Origin: Gordius sp. MW1
Taxonomy: Eukaryota; Nematomorpha; Gordioida; Gordea; Gordiidae
Length of the DNA: 64,000 nt
Assembly (NCBI GenBank): GCA_964036665.1
Contig: OZ038528.1
Location: 20,137,245 to 20,201,244, forward strand
Direction: 5' to 3'
Program-made: the position numbers and the translations under genes
Shown: positions 39,601 to 51,361 of the stretch, one piece after another
Numbering within the stretch: position 1 is the first letter of the stretch
Layout of the letters: each line of letters opens with the position of its first letter
The notes under the pieces: model-generated
Databases searched by the model: none
What the model was told of the DNA's origin: nothing
What the model saw: only the letters and a program-made list of their open reading frames with translations

Positions 39601-41675
39601 TTTAGCTCCCACGATAGACAACCAATCCTAAATACAATAAATTACAATTTATTTTCGAATTATCATAAAATCGCGTTTTTTAAACATTATATTATATCAT
39701 TAAGATTCGTTACAAATATCTAAAAAAAATAAAGTTTAATCATTAAATTTTGTTTAGCTCCCACGATAGACAACCAATCCTAAATACAATAAATTACAAT
39801 TTATTTTCGAATTATCATAAAATCGCGTTAAACATTATATTATATCATTAAGATTCGTTACAAATATCTAAAAAAAATAAAGTTTAATTGAAAAAAATAT
39901 TTGCGAGCAAAAGAGAAATGTCATCCATTATATTTCAAAACACTCGTGTTATAATTTGATAAATAACTTACAATAATTTGTAAAAAAAATTTAAATACTG
40001 TTTGACTAATATATATCTATATTAAAGTTTTTTTCCCAGCACTTTGCATCGAATATGTTTAAAAAAAAAAAGTATAAAATGTCAAAAATTATGCTATTAC
40101 AAAATTTAAGGATAAATTTTTATTGAGACAAAAAAATAAACCTTCTCCCATAACCCTTTCAAAGTATTAGTACTCATTTGCCTCAGAGCTTCCCCATACA
40201 ATTCTTGGCACTGCTGAGCTAGTTTGGCAATTACTGCTGGTTTTTTATTATCTGCCAAAGCCATAAAAGCATAAATAGATCATTAAAACCAATAAATATT
40301 AAGAAAATTTGATAGAGTACAAAAGTATAATTATTTATTAAACCCTAAGGCTTAAAAAGGCACAATTTCCTTTTTTAATCACGGGTCTATATAAAAGTTT
40401 GTATTTGCTGTAAGAAAAATAAAATATCAATAAATTTTCATATAAAATATGAAACCTATCAGGTGTTGTCTTCAAAGTTTAAATAATTTACGGTTATAAA
40501 AATGTTAAAAATTAACAACAATTTTAAGTAGGTTTAAGATACTATAATACGTTGTTATCAAATTGTATGTAAAAAATGATCATAAAGAATAGATATTATT
40601 ATTACAAATTAAAGTTTATAAATATCTAACCATCTCTAGCTTTTTTAATAAAGACTTCTTGGGCATGGGCCAACATTAAAGTTGATAGGGCACCTAAGCA
40701 ATCTGGAGTTAAGTCTAATGTTGCATCAGATGGGAGTCTACTAACAATTGTTTCTTTTAAGTTTTGAAATACACCACTGGACATCTTTAATGATATAATA
40801 AACATAAACTTATTATTTAGGTTTAAAAACAAATGTATAACTCATATTATTAGTAAAAATTAGCAAAATGAGATTGGAAGGTTTATGTGTAATGTTAAAG
40901 GTTAATAAAGGATTATAAAATTTTATATAAAATGATTGTAAAGTAACCTGAAAATATTTAACAGCGTTTTTAAGATTGCTATCTACATCTAACTTTTGAC
41001 TGCAAGCAATTTGACTTTGTAGGGCTCCAATATTGAAAAGGACACATGCTTTTTCATATTGACCAGACACCATAGCTAAAAAGGAGTTGAATGTATGAGA
41101 TATTATGAGATTTACTTAAAGTTGATTTTGATGCAAAAAGTGAAGAAGATTCAAAGGCAGACTTCCATCTAAAAGCTTGGGGGACCTATAAATTAAAAAT
41201 ATTAAATTTATGATCTTTTTTTAAAGATTGTTATCAAGAATTTTGAATAAATGGAAATTCATACAGATTATATTTGCATATCTATATTACAAAAAATTAA
41301 TTTTTTATAAATTCTGTCCAAAAAATATATTTGCTGCAAAGTGAATTTGTTTAAGATCTTATAAGTGGTACTAAACTTACATGATTTTCATCAAATGGCA
41401 TCTTAATGTCCATAGCATCCAATTGATCATAATACCTAACAAAACATACTAACCAAAATAATTAATAAAATTTGCCTGTATAAAATTTCTAAAGAACTAT
41501 CTGTTTTATCCAAAGCTTTACAAACAGCATTGTTTCTTAACTTATTAAATTCATTAATCTCATTAGTGCAATCTTCGGGATTATCATTCGTACTGATACT
41601 TGACGATATGTAATGCTTCAAAGCAACGGATACATCAATTTCTTTTGTTTTTTTAAGTGGGACAGACAAAAACAT
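30631..41675 (-). CDS. PDCD6IP: ALIX / PDCD6IP orthologue, 19 exons, 879 aa
   Basis: ESCRT-accessory scaffold. In the known family the BRO1 domain binds CHMP4/ESCRT-III, the V domain binds YPXL ligands, and the proline-rich tail binds ESCRT-I and ALG-2; the protein acts in the cytosol and on endosomes in multivesicular-body sorting, abscission and membrane repair. I read these exons (high to low): 41675-41476, 41435-41381, 41185-41116, 41075-40948, 40784-40631, 40251-40142, 39627-39511, 39214-38977, 37787-37664, 37067-36851, 36025-35895, 35118-35028, 34713-34554, 33915-33761, 33344-33204, 32765-32564, 32032-31973, 31417-31268, 30767-30631. The total is 2640 nt, every junction keeps phase, and it ends in TAG. 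BRO1 is about residues 1-357, the V domain 358-725, and the Pro/Tyr/Gln-rich tail 725-879. I chose the Met before FLSVPLKKT because it aligns with the family start; an in-frame Met lies 17 codons upstream. Length is close to human (868 aa). Intron 1 is 40 nt with a GC donor. No P[ST]AP motif is visible. Confidence 0.95.
36351..36807. mobile_element. Palindromic MITE with 3-bp TTA duplication, PIF/Harbinger-like
   Basis: Arms of about 200 bp form a near-complete hairpin: CCCCACGTTCGTGATGACG at the left, CGTCATCACGAACGCGGGG at the right, a second G/C-rich inverted pair near the centre (CGATTATTTTCGCCTGCGGC), and a loop of about 60 bp. Flanks are TTA on both sides (36348-36350, 36808-36810), the target duplication typical of PIF/Harbinger. 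Lies in the ALIX intron between exons 10 and 11. Confidence 0.75.
38031..38188. mobile_element. TAGTGTTAT hAT MITE, copy B, in an ALIX intron
   Basis: Inverted ends TAGTGTTATAAAA / TTTTAAAACACTA, perfect 8-bp duplication CTAGCAAC (38023-38030, 38189-38196). Inner words GGTTTTAGTCGACTAA and TAAGTCGGCTAAAACC also pair. Lies between exons 8 and 9. Confidence 0.9.
39589..39888. repeat. 152-bp tandem duplication across the ALIX exon-7 acceptor
   Basis: Copy one is 39589-39740, copy two 39741-39888 (4 bp shorter, otherwise almost identical). On the minus strand each copy holds intron end, acceptor TTTAG and the first 39 bases of exon 7 (coding [13 protein letters not shown]). The acceptor nearer the complete exon (exon start 39627) keeps the frame; use of the upstream copy would add an interrupted fragment. 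Confidence 0.92.
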
Positions 41676-41831
41676 ATTTGCAATTTTAACTTTAATCAAT
41701 AAAACGATTTTGTCAATACGATACACATTCAGTAAGTTACGTTAACAATTTTAACCGCATTTTCATTCGTGGTAATCATAGACTAATACAACCATAGACA
41801 CACGAATGGTTGATAATGATTAAGTGAGGAC

Positions 41832-44800
41832 TATTAGGTTAGAACATGAACGTTGACACAGGAATGAAACTAAACATTGATATTTATTAGTTAGAACATG
41901 AACGTTGACACAGGAACTAAATTAACATGGTTGACAACAATTGGGTACAAATCGATATATATATGGTTGTTAATAGAATCAATGAGAGTTGTAATAACAA
42001 TTGAAATAAGAATATAAAGTATCAACACAACATTTCCCTTCGCCTACAAAAGCCTAAATTTCTTCTATTAAACGGCTGGGGGGTTTCCTAATCCTTTCCG
42101 ATTTCCTTAGGATGGTACTACTTTCTTGTTCTTGTTCGTTTGGTGTTGGACCAGAAGACATGTCGTCAGAACTATCATCTTCCCCCTCTTCCGGGACCTG
42201 AGGATCAACAATGCTTGCCCGATCTCTCAACTGATCACCATGTTTTCGCATGTTTTTGTTTCGCGTTTCCACTAGATAGGACCAAGGTCCGTTGCGTTTA
42301 AGAATCTTTCCCGCTCTCCACCCGCTATTCATTTCATTTTTTACCCATACCAATTGACCCGGAATGAATTCTCTCTTCGCCGCATGCGCATCATGCCACT
42401 CTTCCTGTTTATCGATTTTTTGTTCCATATATTTCTTCTGAGTGGGACGTACCCAGTCCAACGCCGTTTTAACATTTCTTCCAATTAATGCTTTAGATGG
42501 GGATCTACCGGTTGAAGAATGCTCGCTTATGCGATAGCTAAGGAGGACATCTAACATGCAGACTTCCGGGTCCGCATTATATTCGCGCGCCGCTGCGTAA
42601 CGTGATTTCAACGTCCTGATGGCTCTTTCGACGAGTCCATTCGTTTTTGGATGGTACGGCGTTGTTTTAATGTGTTTAATATGATACTGATCACAAAAGA
42701 AGTGCATCTCTTGGCTTCTAAACTGGGGTCCGTTGTCCGTAACTATTTGTTTCGGAACGCCCCATCTGGCAAACCACTCTCGTAATTTCTTTAATGTAAC
42801 CTGAATGGTCGAACTTCGTAACTGCGCTACTTCAATCCATTTGGAAAACGAATCCACCGCCACCAACCAATAATATCCGTCAACTGGCCCCGCATAATCT
42901 AAATGTACCCTTTCCCAAGGGTTTTCAGTTACGTTCCAAGAATACAGAGGGACTTCAGGTCTATTACTTCTATTTTTCTGGCACCCCACACAATTCTGCA
43001 CGTGCCTTTCAATATCCTTATCCATGTGCGGCCAATAAACATATAATCTGGCGATCGATTTCATTGCATTGATCCCTGGATGGCCCCGGTGAATTATTGA
43101 CAGGACTTGATGCCTTAGTCGTGACGGCACAATTATCAGGCCGTCTACAAAAATGACTCCCTTGTCATGCTCTAACTCATTCTTCCTGTCAAAAAAAACT
43201 TGAATATCCTTGTGGAGGTCCTTTTTGCTTTTAGGCCAACCTTTATCTATAAATCTTTTTAACAGTTTTAAGTTTGTATCCACGAGAGATTCCTTTATTA
43301 ATAATTCCTCTGTTAAGTGTAAATCTTGTAGATTTAAAAGACGAATACTATTTATCGAATTGCTTTTGTAAAAATTGATCATATCGGACTCCGTGGCAGG
43401 GGCCGGTAAACGAGATAAGGCATCAGCACAACCGTTATCTTTGCCAGGAATGTATTCTATTTTATAATCATACCCCGACATTTTCCATGCCCACCTTATT
43501 AAACGGTTATTGCTGATTTTGGGCAATTCCCTTGAAGCCCCAAAAATCCTTTCCAACGGTTTATGGTCCGTGCGTAGCACAAACTTGCGACCTGATAAGT
43601 AAGTATGAAACTTTTCCATACCAAAGACTAAGGCCCTTGCTTCTCTATCGATTGATGCGTATTGCTTCTCACCATCAATCAACGTCCTTGACGCGTAAGC
43701 AATTGGCCTCTTATTATCGCCAATTAAGTGAAAAAGTACCGCTCCAAATCCATGTTCCGATGCGTCGCATTCCAGGATCAGCGGTAACTCATTTGAATAA
43801 GGAACTAACGTAGACTGCTCCGATAGCAAAGTTTTAACCTTTTGAAACACCGACTCCTCGGTTTGTGACCAATACCATTTTGATTTGATACTAGTTAATT
43901 TATGTAGGGGAGCCATTATACCATGTAAATGTGGTATAAACTTTTCATGATAATTGATTAAGCCCAGAAAGGAACGCAATTCCTTAACATTCTTTGGGGC
44001 TGGGCAGTCTTTGATGGCTCGTACTTTATCACTTGAAGGGTGGATACCTTCACTGTCAAAGGTGTGTCCAAGAAAAGTGATAGATTTTTTCAAAAATTCG
44101 ACCTTTGAAAATTGTGCTTTCATGCCCACGGATTGTAACTTGCTCAGTACTTCCCTTACATTGTATAGATGATCCTGGTAATCTTTGCCCGTGATAATTA
44201 TATCATCTAAATAAATACCCGTGTGGTTGCAACCACTCAAAATACTCTCCATGTATCTCTGAAAAATCAAAGGCGCACAAGATAACCCAAATGGCATTCT
44301 TTTGTATTTAAAAAAACCGACGTGTGTGGAAATAGTTAATAAATTCTGACATTCCAGAGCAATTGGTAGTTGAAGGTATGCATCACGTAAGTCAACTTTG
44401 GTATATAAATAACCATCCCGAATTTTAGCTGCTATGTCGTCAAACGTAGGAATGATGTGATGATCATTATGAATGAATGGGTTAAGAGTGACCTTGAAAT
44501 CGGCACAAATTCTAATTTCGCCATTTTTCTTCCTAACGTTTACTATCGGCGTGCACCACGTTATTTTACTAACACTAGGATCCACTTTTTCAATGATACC
44601 TGACTGTACCAATCTATTGAGTTCCAGTTCAACCGGCTTCCGTAACGGGAAAGGAACTCTTCTCGCCGGGATCGCAATAGGTTTCGCTTCGTCCAAAAGC
44701 ATGATTTTTACAACAAATCCCTGTAAATGGGTAGGAGTTTCATTGAATACCAGTGGAAACTCTTTGTTGAGATTAATTGATTCCTTTTGCACAAATTCCT

Positions 44801-46197
44801 GGTTGATTTTATGTATTTTAACTTCTTTAGGAATTTGGAATCCAAACTTAATAATCCAGGGCAACCCAAATAAGGGTACATCTTTGGATTTCGTAACTAC
44901 AGCCGAAAGATAGTGCGAATTATGACCGACTTCCACGACCATATGAGTTTTTCCCATTATTTCGACGGGTTGATTTCCATAGGCTTTGGGAATCGCGCAT
45001 TCATGAAGCGACGGTCTCCCTAAAAGCTGCCATACTTTAACATTAATAACGGAGACCTGCGCTCCAGTATCATAATCCATAGAAATCGGATGCCCATTAA
45101 GCCTCGCCGTAATGGTTAGACGTTTAGCATGTTGCCCAATCCGGTTTACAGAATCCGAAGATTCGTAATCAACAATCTGATTCAATGAACTTCGACAGCC
45201 AATGGCAAAATGTCCTTTTCTTTTACATTTGTAGCATGTGGCATTGAACGCTGGACAACGAAATTTGGGGTGTTCTTTATGGCACCTTGAGCAACTTACC
45301 GTTTTTCCAAAATGTTTATTTGATTGGTCACGTTGATTATGAGAGAATGATTCATGTTTAATCTTACAAAGCATTTCTTCTTTCTCTTCTTGTGTTTCGG
45401 TATCTGCCCTCTCCATTGTTAAAGCCATATTGATTACCCTATCAAAAGTTAACGGATTACCCACTTCATCTAAGGTGTCAGGAAATTTGGTCCTCAGCTC
45501 CAATTCTAGCCTCTTTAACTTAATTGCAAAAATAAAATGGTCCCTGCAACGTTCATCAATGTCAGATTTGTAATTACATTTGCTAATACATGTTTTAATT
45601 CTTCTGACTAATTCTAGTATGGATTCACCATTATGTCTTGTAATATTTAACAATTCAAATCTTGAAGCAAATACAGTCTGAGGGGGTTGGTATTTTAGGA
45701 ATAACATTTTTTCTATATCTTCATATTGTGCATCCTTTAACTTAGTAGGGTAAAGTAATTGTCTAAGTTCTTTAATAGTATTGAGCCCTATGAAAGCTAG
45801 AAGAACCTTTTTCTTAACTGATGCAGTAGCCTCCATTCCTTTAATTTCCAATATGGATTCCATATTAAATATATAATCCTCAATTGAATGTAGTTCAGCA
45901 TTGAACTCTGCTAAATGAATTTTTGATAACTTTGATTCATCCATTTCTAATGTTTCCTACAAACAATTAATTAATTTACTTGTTCCTCGTCGCCACTATT
46001 AGGTTAGAACATGAACGTTGACACAGGAATGAAACTAAACATTGATATTTATTAGTTAGAACATGAACGTTGACACAGGAACTAAATTAACATGGTTGAC
46101 AACAATTGGGTACAAATCGATATATATATGGTTGTTAATAGAATCAATGAGAGTTGTAATAACAATTGAAATAAGAATATAAAGTATCAACACAACA
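41832..46197 (-). mobile_element. Ty3-type LTR retrotransposon, looks whole and young
   Basis: LTRs of 201 bp at 41832-42032 and 45997-46197 look identical by eye. The 5-bp target duplication is AGGAC (41827-41831, 46198-46202). On the sense (minus) strand a TGGCGACGAGG primer-binding-like sequence follows the 5' LTR, and a purine-rich GAAGGGAAA precedes the 3' LTR. One long gag-pol frame fills the interior. Ty3/gypsy (Metaviridae) by pol order; the clade resembles K02A2.6-like/Mag elements but this is uncertain. LTR identity suggests very recent insertion. Confidence 0.95.
42054..45944 (-). CDS. Gag-Pol polyprotein of the Ty3-type element, 1296 aa
   Basis: Single frame in retroelement order. 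A gag-like N-terminal third is followed by a zinc knuckle CYKCKRKGHFAIGC near residue 240, an aspartic protease with DTGA near 300, a reverse transcriptase with YLDD, RNase H (ECDAS, TDHKPL), and an integrase with an HHCC finger (HPG...CVGCQ) and a catalytic core (DYAGP, TDNGPQF, GLVERA). A basic C-terminal tail closes it. Gag and Pol in one frame is usual for this group. It belongs to the element, not to the host. Confidence 0.95.
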   Translation of the reverse strand: MDESKLSKIHLAEFNAELHSIEDYIFNMESILEIKGMEATASVKKKVLLAFIGLNTIKELRQLLYPTKLKDAQYEDIEKMLFLKYQPPQTVFASRFELLNITRHNGESILELVRRIKTCISKCNYKSDIDERCRDHFIFAIKLKRLELELRTKFPDTLDEVGNPLTFDRVINMALTMERADTETQEEKEEMLCKIKHESFSHNQRDQSNKHFGKTVSCSRCHKEHPKFRCPAFNATCYKCKRKGHFAIGCRSSLNQIVDYESSDSVNRIGQHAKRLTITARLNGHPISMDYDTGAQVSVINVKVWQLLGRPSLHECAIPKAYGNQPVEIMGKTHMVVEVGHNSHYLSAVVTKSKDVPLFGLPWIIKFGFQIPKEVKIHKINQEFVQKESINLNKEFPLVFNETPTHLQGFVVKIMLLDEAKPIAIPARRVPFPLRKPVELELNRLVQSGIIEKVDPSVSKITWCTPIVNVRKKNGEIRICADFKVTLNPFIHNDHHIIPTFDDIAAKIRDGYLYTKVDLRDAYLQLPIALECQNLLTISTHVGFFKYKRMPFGLSCAPLIFQRYMESILSGCNHTGIYLDDIIITGKDYQDHLYNVREVLSKLQSVGMKAQFSKVEFLKKSITFLGHTFDSEGIHPSSDKVRAIKDCPAPKNVKELRSFLGLINYHEKFIPHLHGIMAPLHKLTSIKSKWYWSQTEESVFQKVKTLLSEQSTLVPYSNELPLILECDASEHGFGAVLFHLIGDNKRPIAYASRTLIDGEKQYASIDREARALVFGMEKFHTYLSGRKFVLRTDHKPLERIFGASRELPKISNNRLIRWAWKMSGYDYKIEYIPGKDNGCADALSRLPAPATESDMINFYKSNSINSIRLLNLQDLHLTEELLIKESLVDTNLKLLKRFIDKGWPKSKKDLHKDIQVFFDRKNELEHDKGVIFVDGLIIVPSRLRHQVLSIIHRGHPGINAMKSIARLYVYWPHMDKDIERHVQNCVGCQKNRSNRPEVPLYSWNVTENPWERVHLDYAGPVDGYYWLVAVDSFSKWIEVAQLRSSTIQVTLKKLREWFARWGVPKQIVTDNGPQFRSQEMHFFCDQYHIKHIKTTPYHPKTNGLVERAIRTLKSRYAAAREYNADPEVCMLDVLLSYRISEHSSTGRSPSKALIGRNVKTALDWVRPTQKKYMEQKIDKQEEWHDAHAAKREFIPGQLVWVKNEMNSGWRAGKILKRNGPWSYLVETRNKNMRKHGDQLRDRASIVDPQVPEEGEDDSSDDMSSGPTPNEQEQESSTILRKSERIRKPPSRLIEEI

Positions 46198-46202
46198 AGG
46201 AC

Positions 46203-48519
46203 GTAGGCCGCCATGATATGCTTGCTCATATAAAACTTAACGCTATTTATTTTGCTTAATTTTAGTATACATTTTTTATTAATTTATATTAAAAAGACCT
46301 AACAAAAATAAACTTATGTTAAGACAAAAAATTTTAAACTACATAAGAAATAGTCCAAATTGTGTAGAGCATCAACAAATTTCAGGAGATATAATGTTAT
46401 AGACAAAAAAATTTATACTTTAAAAGCATTCTTTCTTAATTTTATATTACAGTTTAAGTAGATATAAAATCTGACTACATATAAAATTGGCATCGTATGA
46501 ACCTTCAGTTACTTAATTGTAAACTAAAAAATGTATTGTCTCTTAAAAATTCTAGTTTATTTAATTTTTGACTATTGTAAGTTTCAAATTGTTGGTTTAA
46601 GTTATTTGAAAATTTATGAAGCAAAATTTTGGTGTTAAAATTGATGTTAATTTAATTACCAATTCCTGTTCTACAATATAATGTGCTAAAGGTGAAAATA
46701 TATATGTACCAATAACAGAACGAAAAACTTTTATTTTAATAATTGGTAGAAAGAGTCTTGAGATAAGTTATTTTTATGTTTTAAAATTCTAAAATTGTTT
46801 TTAGTGGAGGGGACAACTAATCCCCCTTTGTTTTTTTAATTTATAAAAAAATAATTACAAGAAATAAAAAATTGGCAATTAATTTATTAATACAAACTCT
46901 ACAAATTATTTTTTTAAGCACAATCATTTGCCTTACAATAACCTCAAATATATGTTGAACATGAAATTAATGGTAAAATGATTTTTAGACCAATAAAACA
47001 ATAGACTGCCGAAAAATGTTTTTTGCGTCGAAATTTATTGAGCAACTCAGTTTGCTATTTTAAACGTGCCGTCAATATGCGACAGAAGAAATGTTGAGAA
47101 CATTATTATCATTTATTTCCATGCGTAAGGTCAAACTAAATTATTTATATTTTTTTAATCCTAAAATTTTAAAAATGAATGCTTATGGGTCCAGAGGAGG
47201 AGGACACCTTCTCCCATTTTTATTTTTATTATTATTCCCCCTGAAGATGGGCTTTATAGTCAGAAATATCGCGTTCCATTTCCCTCTACCTACGCTATCA
47301 ATCCAAATCCACCGATTTTATACAATGACATTTATATAAACGGATTGAAAATTCTTGATTTCATACATCCACAGTATGTAGCAATTTTGCCAAAAAAAGA
47401 TTTTCATCCTTATAAAAATATATTGAGGGAATAGGATCGTAATCAAATTATTTGAAATAAATAATTCTATTTTGCATAATTTAATTTGGATCAAGTATGC
47501 TTCTTTAAATAAATACTTTGTTTTGCATAATTTAAACAAACAATATTACTTATATTCCCTTAAATCAGGTTTCCTAATAATTATTTTATAAATCTGGTAT
47601 GCTCTTGTTTTTATAAATACTTAGTTTATAATCTAGCAACATTACAAATATTCTTAATAATATTTTAAGCAAACTTGTTTGATGATGAATGATATTACAA
47701 ATGTAAATGTGCCCGGCGCCCATCAGGTTTAATGATTATTTTATAAATTGAGATCAAGTTTTATTTTGTTCTAAATAGATAACTTTATTTTGCATAATTT
47801 AAACAAACAATATAATAATCATTTATTAATTAAAGTTTGATCACCATTATATAACTGTTAAGGCGCGGAATATTATTATAATCAACGTTAGGAAGGGACA
47901 TCAAAATAGTAAGAATGATATCGAATCGTGTAGAACGACAATATACGCTAAAACCAATTAACGGTAATTTAATTGTCACTCGAGGCACTACCAGTAACAT
48001 TCTACCATTCGGTAATTAACTTATCGCCCGAGGCACTTCGCACTCCAATTACCTCTCTACAATAATCTTTCAAAATTTTATGACCTTTTAAAAAATCGTT
48101 TAAGATTGATGAGTTTTGCAACCTTTAGTTTTTGTCAATTTCAAATTAACAAAGTATTTAAAAAAACATGTAACTTTGTTAACAAAAGTTTAATTGAGTT
48201 ATGAAACTAATTAGTATATCTTTCTGAATAACCTTAATCGTAATAATTTTGGGCAGATAAAAGGCCTATGTGATTAGACAGGAAATTAAGAAAATCTCAC
48301 AAATATTTTCATTAAATAAAATATACTAATCATTTAATATTTTTTAAAAAAATTCAAATTTTGTGAAGATGAAATAAATAAATAAAAAGTTGAGAATTAT
48401 AAATATTTAATAAACGTTCCGTTATTGTTATTGAATTATATTTACAGATAGTAATGCCGATTTTCTGTCTTATAAAAAACGATTCCCGATTATCATAGGA
48501 TAGCAAAGAAATTGGCTTC
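46203..48519. other. No gene seen; original upstream flank of ALIX
   Basis: Before the retrotransposon inserted, sequence at 46203 joined 41826, so the promoter region of ALIX probably lies here. About 47430-47830 has two related blocks with TTGCATAATTTAAACAAACA some 270 bp apart. About 47930-48066 holds a short family shared, inverted, with 63695-63820. No exon is recognisable. Confidence 0.5.
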
Positions 48520-48524
48520 CTTAT

Positions 48525-51356
48525 TGTAATGACCGGCGGGTAAAAAAGGGCAGAGTGAAGGAATTAAAAAACTTTATTAACGCTAATACGTCTAAATATT
48601 TACAATCATAAAGGCGATTTACAATTAAAATGATTGGCGACGGTAAAATTATAATGTTCCGTAAAATTACAATAAAAGGGGGAAAACGTAGGGATTTAAG
48701 AATATCCCAGGGTGGTGGGCTGGATTGAACGAGCAAAGTAGGGGAAATCTCCAGACGGGGCTGCGAAAATGAGACCCAGATGTGGCTGATTTAAAAATAA
48801 AAATAAAAAGTAATTAAAAAAAAGAGCGTCACAGAAACTTAGCCACTTCCGCGTCGGGGTTTACCCGCGGTAAAAGTGCCTTCCTTTGACCAATTTCTTT
48901 TTTTAATTTTAAGGATTGCAGAATCGTTCTTTACCCTTTTACATTAATATTAATAAAATAAATCTAAGTAAGATCAAAGTATACCGCGGACATTAAAACG
49001 TAGTTTACTAACACATGGTAACGTGGTATACACGTATACCACACCTTTCCCTTTTATTGAGAAGTTGAAGGTCCCGGGCTGTATAAAGTCAGGGTATCCA
49101 TAGTCACCCTGGACTCCAGCTCTACGACTTCTTTGGATTGAGTTGTCTTTTCTGAACCAGTTTTTGCTTTGAAACACATTGGGGGCAAGTATTTGGCTTT
49201 ACACCCCCAACACTTCTTTCTCTTCAAGATTGGTGGCCGGAGCAACGGTTGATTCCCAGGCACGTTTCGTCGCTGCTCCCCGTATGAATTTCTGTTTTAT
49301 CGCATCGCAGCCCCCTTATGTCTACTGTTTCCCGGTCGTCTGTGAGATATTGGGCCCTGTATATTGGTGTTGGCCCTGTATATTGGTGTTTGATCTCCCG
49401 ACCTGGCCTGGCGGACCTAGCGAGTGCGTCAAGTTTAATAACCTTGACCTCCCGTCCGTTTCCACTTTTATTAAAATATACACTGGAACTCTTTCGTTCC
49501 TAGATGCCGTGAATGTCACTTCCAACTCCACGTCGCACCATGCTGCATTTATCCTCATCTAAATAGAAATAAACGTTGAACATATATATAGCATCAAACA
49601 ATTTTAATTGTTCCACGTGCCTAATTTCAAATTTATTTTCTTTTAAGTCCTTAACTTTATAGACTTTTGTTCCTAACTGTTCAATGATCACACCTAACAC
49701 CCATTGAGGTTTACCCAAATAGTTTCGATACCAAACTCTTTGGTTTACCATAAACTTTGGCACATTAATACTGGGCGAAGTTTGGTGCTCGGTGAACTTT
49801 AAAAAATCGGGTGGATACCTTAATTTACGATTTAAAAACTCATAGCTAACCGGAGCACGATTAGGATACCGTGGTGACATATTGTGATAAAGTTTAGATA
49901 ACCACGTTCCGTCCTTCGTTACTTTAGCTATGTTCAACCATTTTTTAACAATACCTACATACCTTTCTACCTGCCCATTAGAGCTTGGATGGTACGGTGG
50001 AGTTAAAATATGGTTAATTTTATATTTTAAACAAAATTGTTTCAATTCATTGCTAACAAAAGCTTTACCATTATCCGTAACAATTATTTCTGGAAACCCG
50101 TAATTCCCTATTAATTCCTTTAAAATTGTAATTGTTACTCTACTAGATATATTTGATATACTTTTAAATTCCGTCCAACCGGAAAACGCATCTACTATCA
50201 AGATGTACCGTTTTTTTTATCTAATTCGAAAAAATCAATGTGTAGACGCGCCCACGGAAATTTAGGATGAGGCCACCTAGATTTTTTATTTCTACGCGGC
50301 ATCGGTGCATCAAGCTTACAAAGCTCACACGGCCTTACGAATTTTTGGATATCCTTAGTTAATTGCTGCCACCAGACATATTGTCTGGCCAAGCCTTTCA
50401 TTTTAACCATCCCACAGTGTCCTTGATGTAATATTTTTAGCACTTCCTGACGAAGCTTAATCGATTCTACTAACCTTTCATGCTTTTTAAGAACATTATT
50501 TTCTAAATATGATTCGTTCAAAACATGTTTAAAAGGGGTGGGTACACTAATTTTATCGTCTAAGCCTGCCAAAATATCTTTTACTTTACATAATTCAGGG
50601 TCCACATTACTTTCATTAACAATATCGTTTAAATCTAAAATATTTAAAGCATTGATTACATGTCCTCCTATTATATCACAAGACAAAGGTAAATCATCGG
50701 CCTCAATGGTATCTGCGCCCAAACGCGATAGTACATCAGCCATGATTGTCCTTTCCCTTGCCGTATCTTAGGGTTAATGTAAAATTACCCAACATTACAA
50801 GCTAACGTTGTAACCTAGGAGACATTAATAATTCGGCGTTCGCCTTTTTAAATAAAGCAACAAGCGGCTTATGATCTGTGATTACAGTAAACGATTTGCC
50901 AATTAAATATTCGCGACATCGCTGAGAAGTACAAATAATGGGGAAAATTTACAAGAATTAATTTACAAGGACTAATTTAAAAGGACTAAATTATTGATGT
51001 GGGATTTTGCTTTTATAGCTGTTGAATCTTCCCAGGGTAGTGGGCTGGATTGAACGAGCACCGTACGGGAAATCCCCAGACGGGTCTGCAAAAATGAGAA
51101 CCAGATGTGGCTGATTTAAAAATAAAAAGTAATTGAGCGTCAAAAAAAACTTAGCCACTTCCGCGTCTGGGTTAACCCGCGGTAAAAGTGCCTTTCTTTG
51201 ACCAATTCCTTTTTTTAATTATAAGGATTACAGAACCGTTCTTTAACCCTTTTACATTAATATTAATTAAATAAATCTAAGTAAGATCAAAGTATACCGC
51301 GGACATTAAAACGTAGTATACTAACACATGGTAACGTGGTATACACGTATACCACA
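48525..51356 (-). mobile_element. Ty3-type LTR element, incomplete and older
   Basis: Termini TGTAATGACC and TATACCACA with a 5-bp target duplication CTTAT (48520-48524, 51357-51361). The left LTR is about 48525-49043; the right copy is only partly alignable (about 51025-51356) and visibly diverged. The interior keeps an RNase H end (TDHKPL) and an integrase with HHCC finger and TDNGKAF core (about 50940-49500, minus strand). Gag, protease and reverse transcriptase are absent. It is broken and cannot be autonomous. It lies at the edge of a LINE copy. Confidence 0.88.
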
Positions 51357-51361
51357 CTTAT

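Noticed and set aside
42000-45000. Open stretches on the plus strand of 43532-44913
   Set aside because: They lie antisense to the strong gag-pol frame and show no protein features of their own.
49179-49562. Plus-strand open stretch of 127 codons
   Set aside because: Antisense to, or just past, the integrase region of the incomplete Ty3-type element; Cys/Trp-rich reading with no family match.
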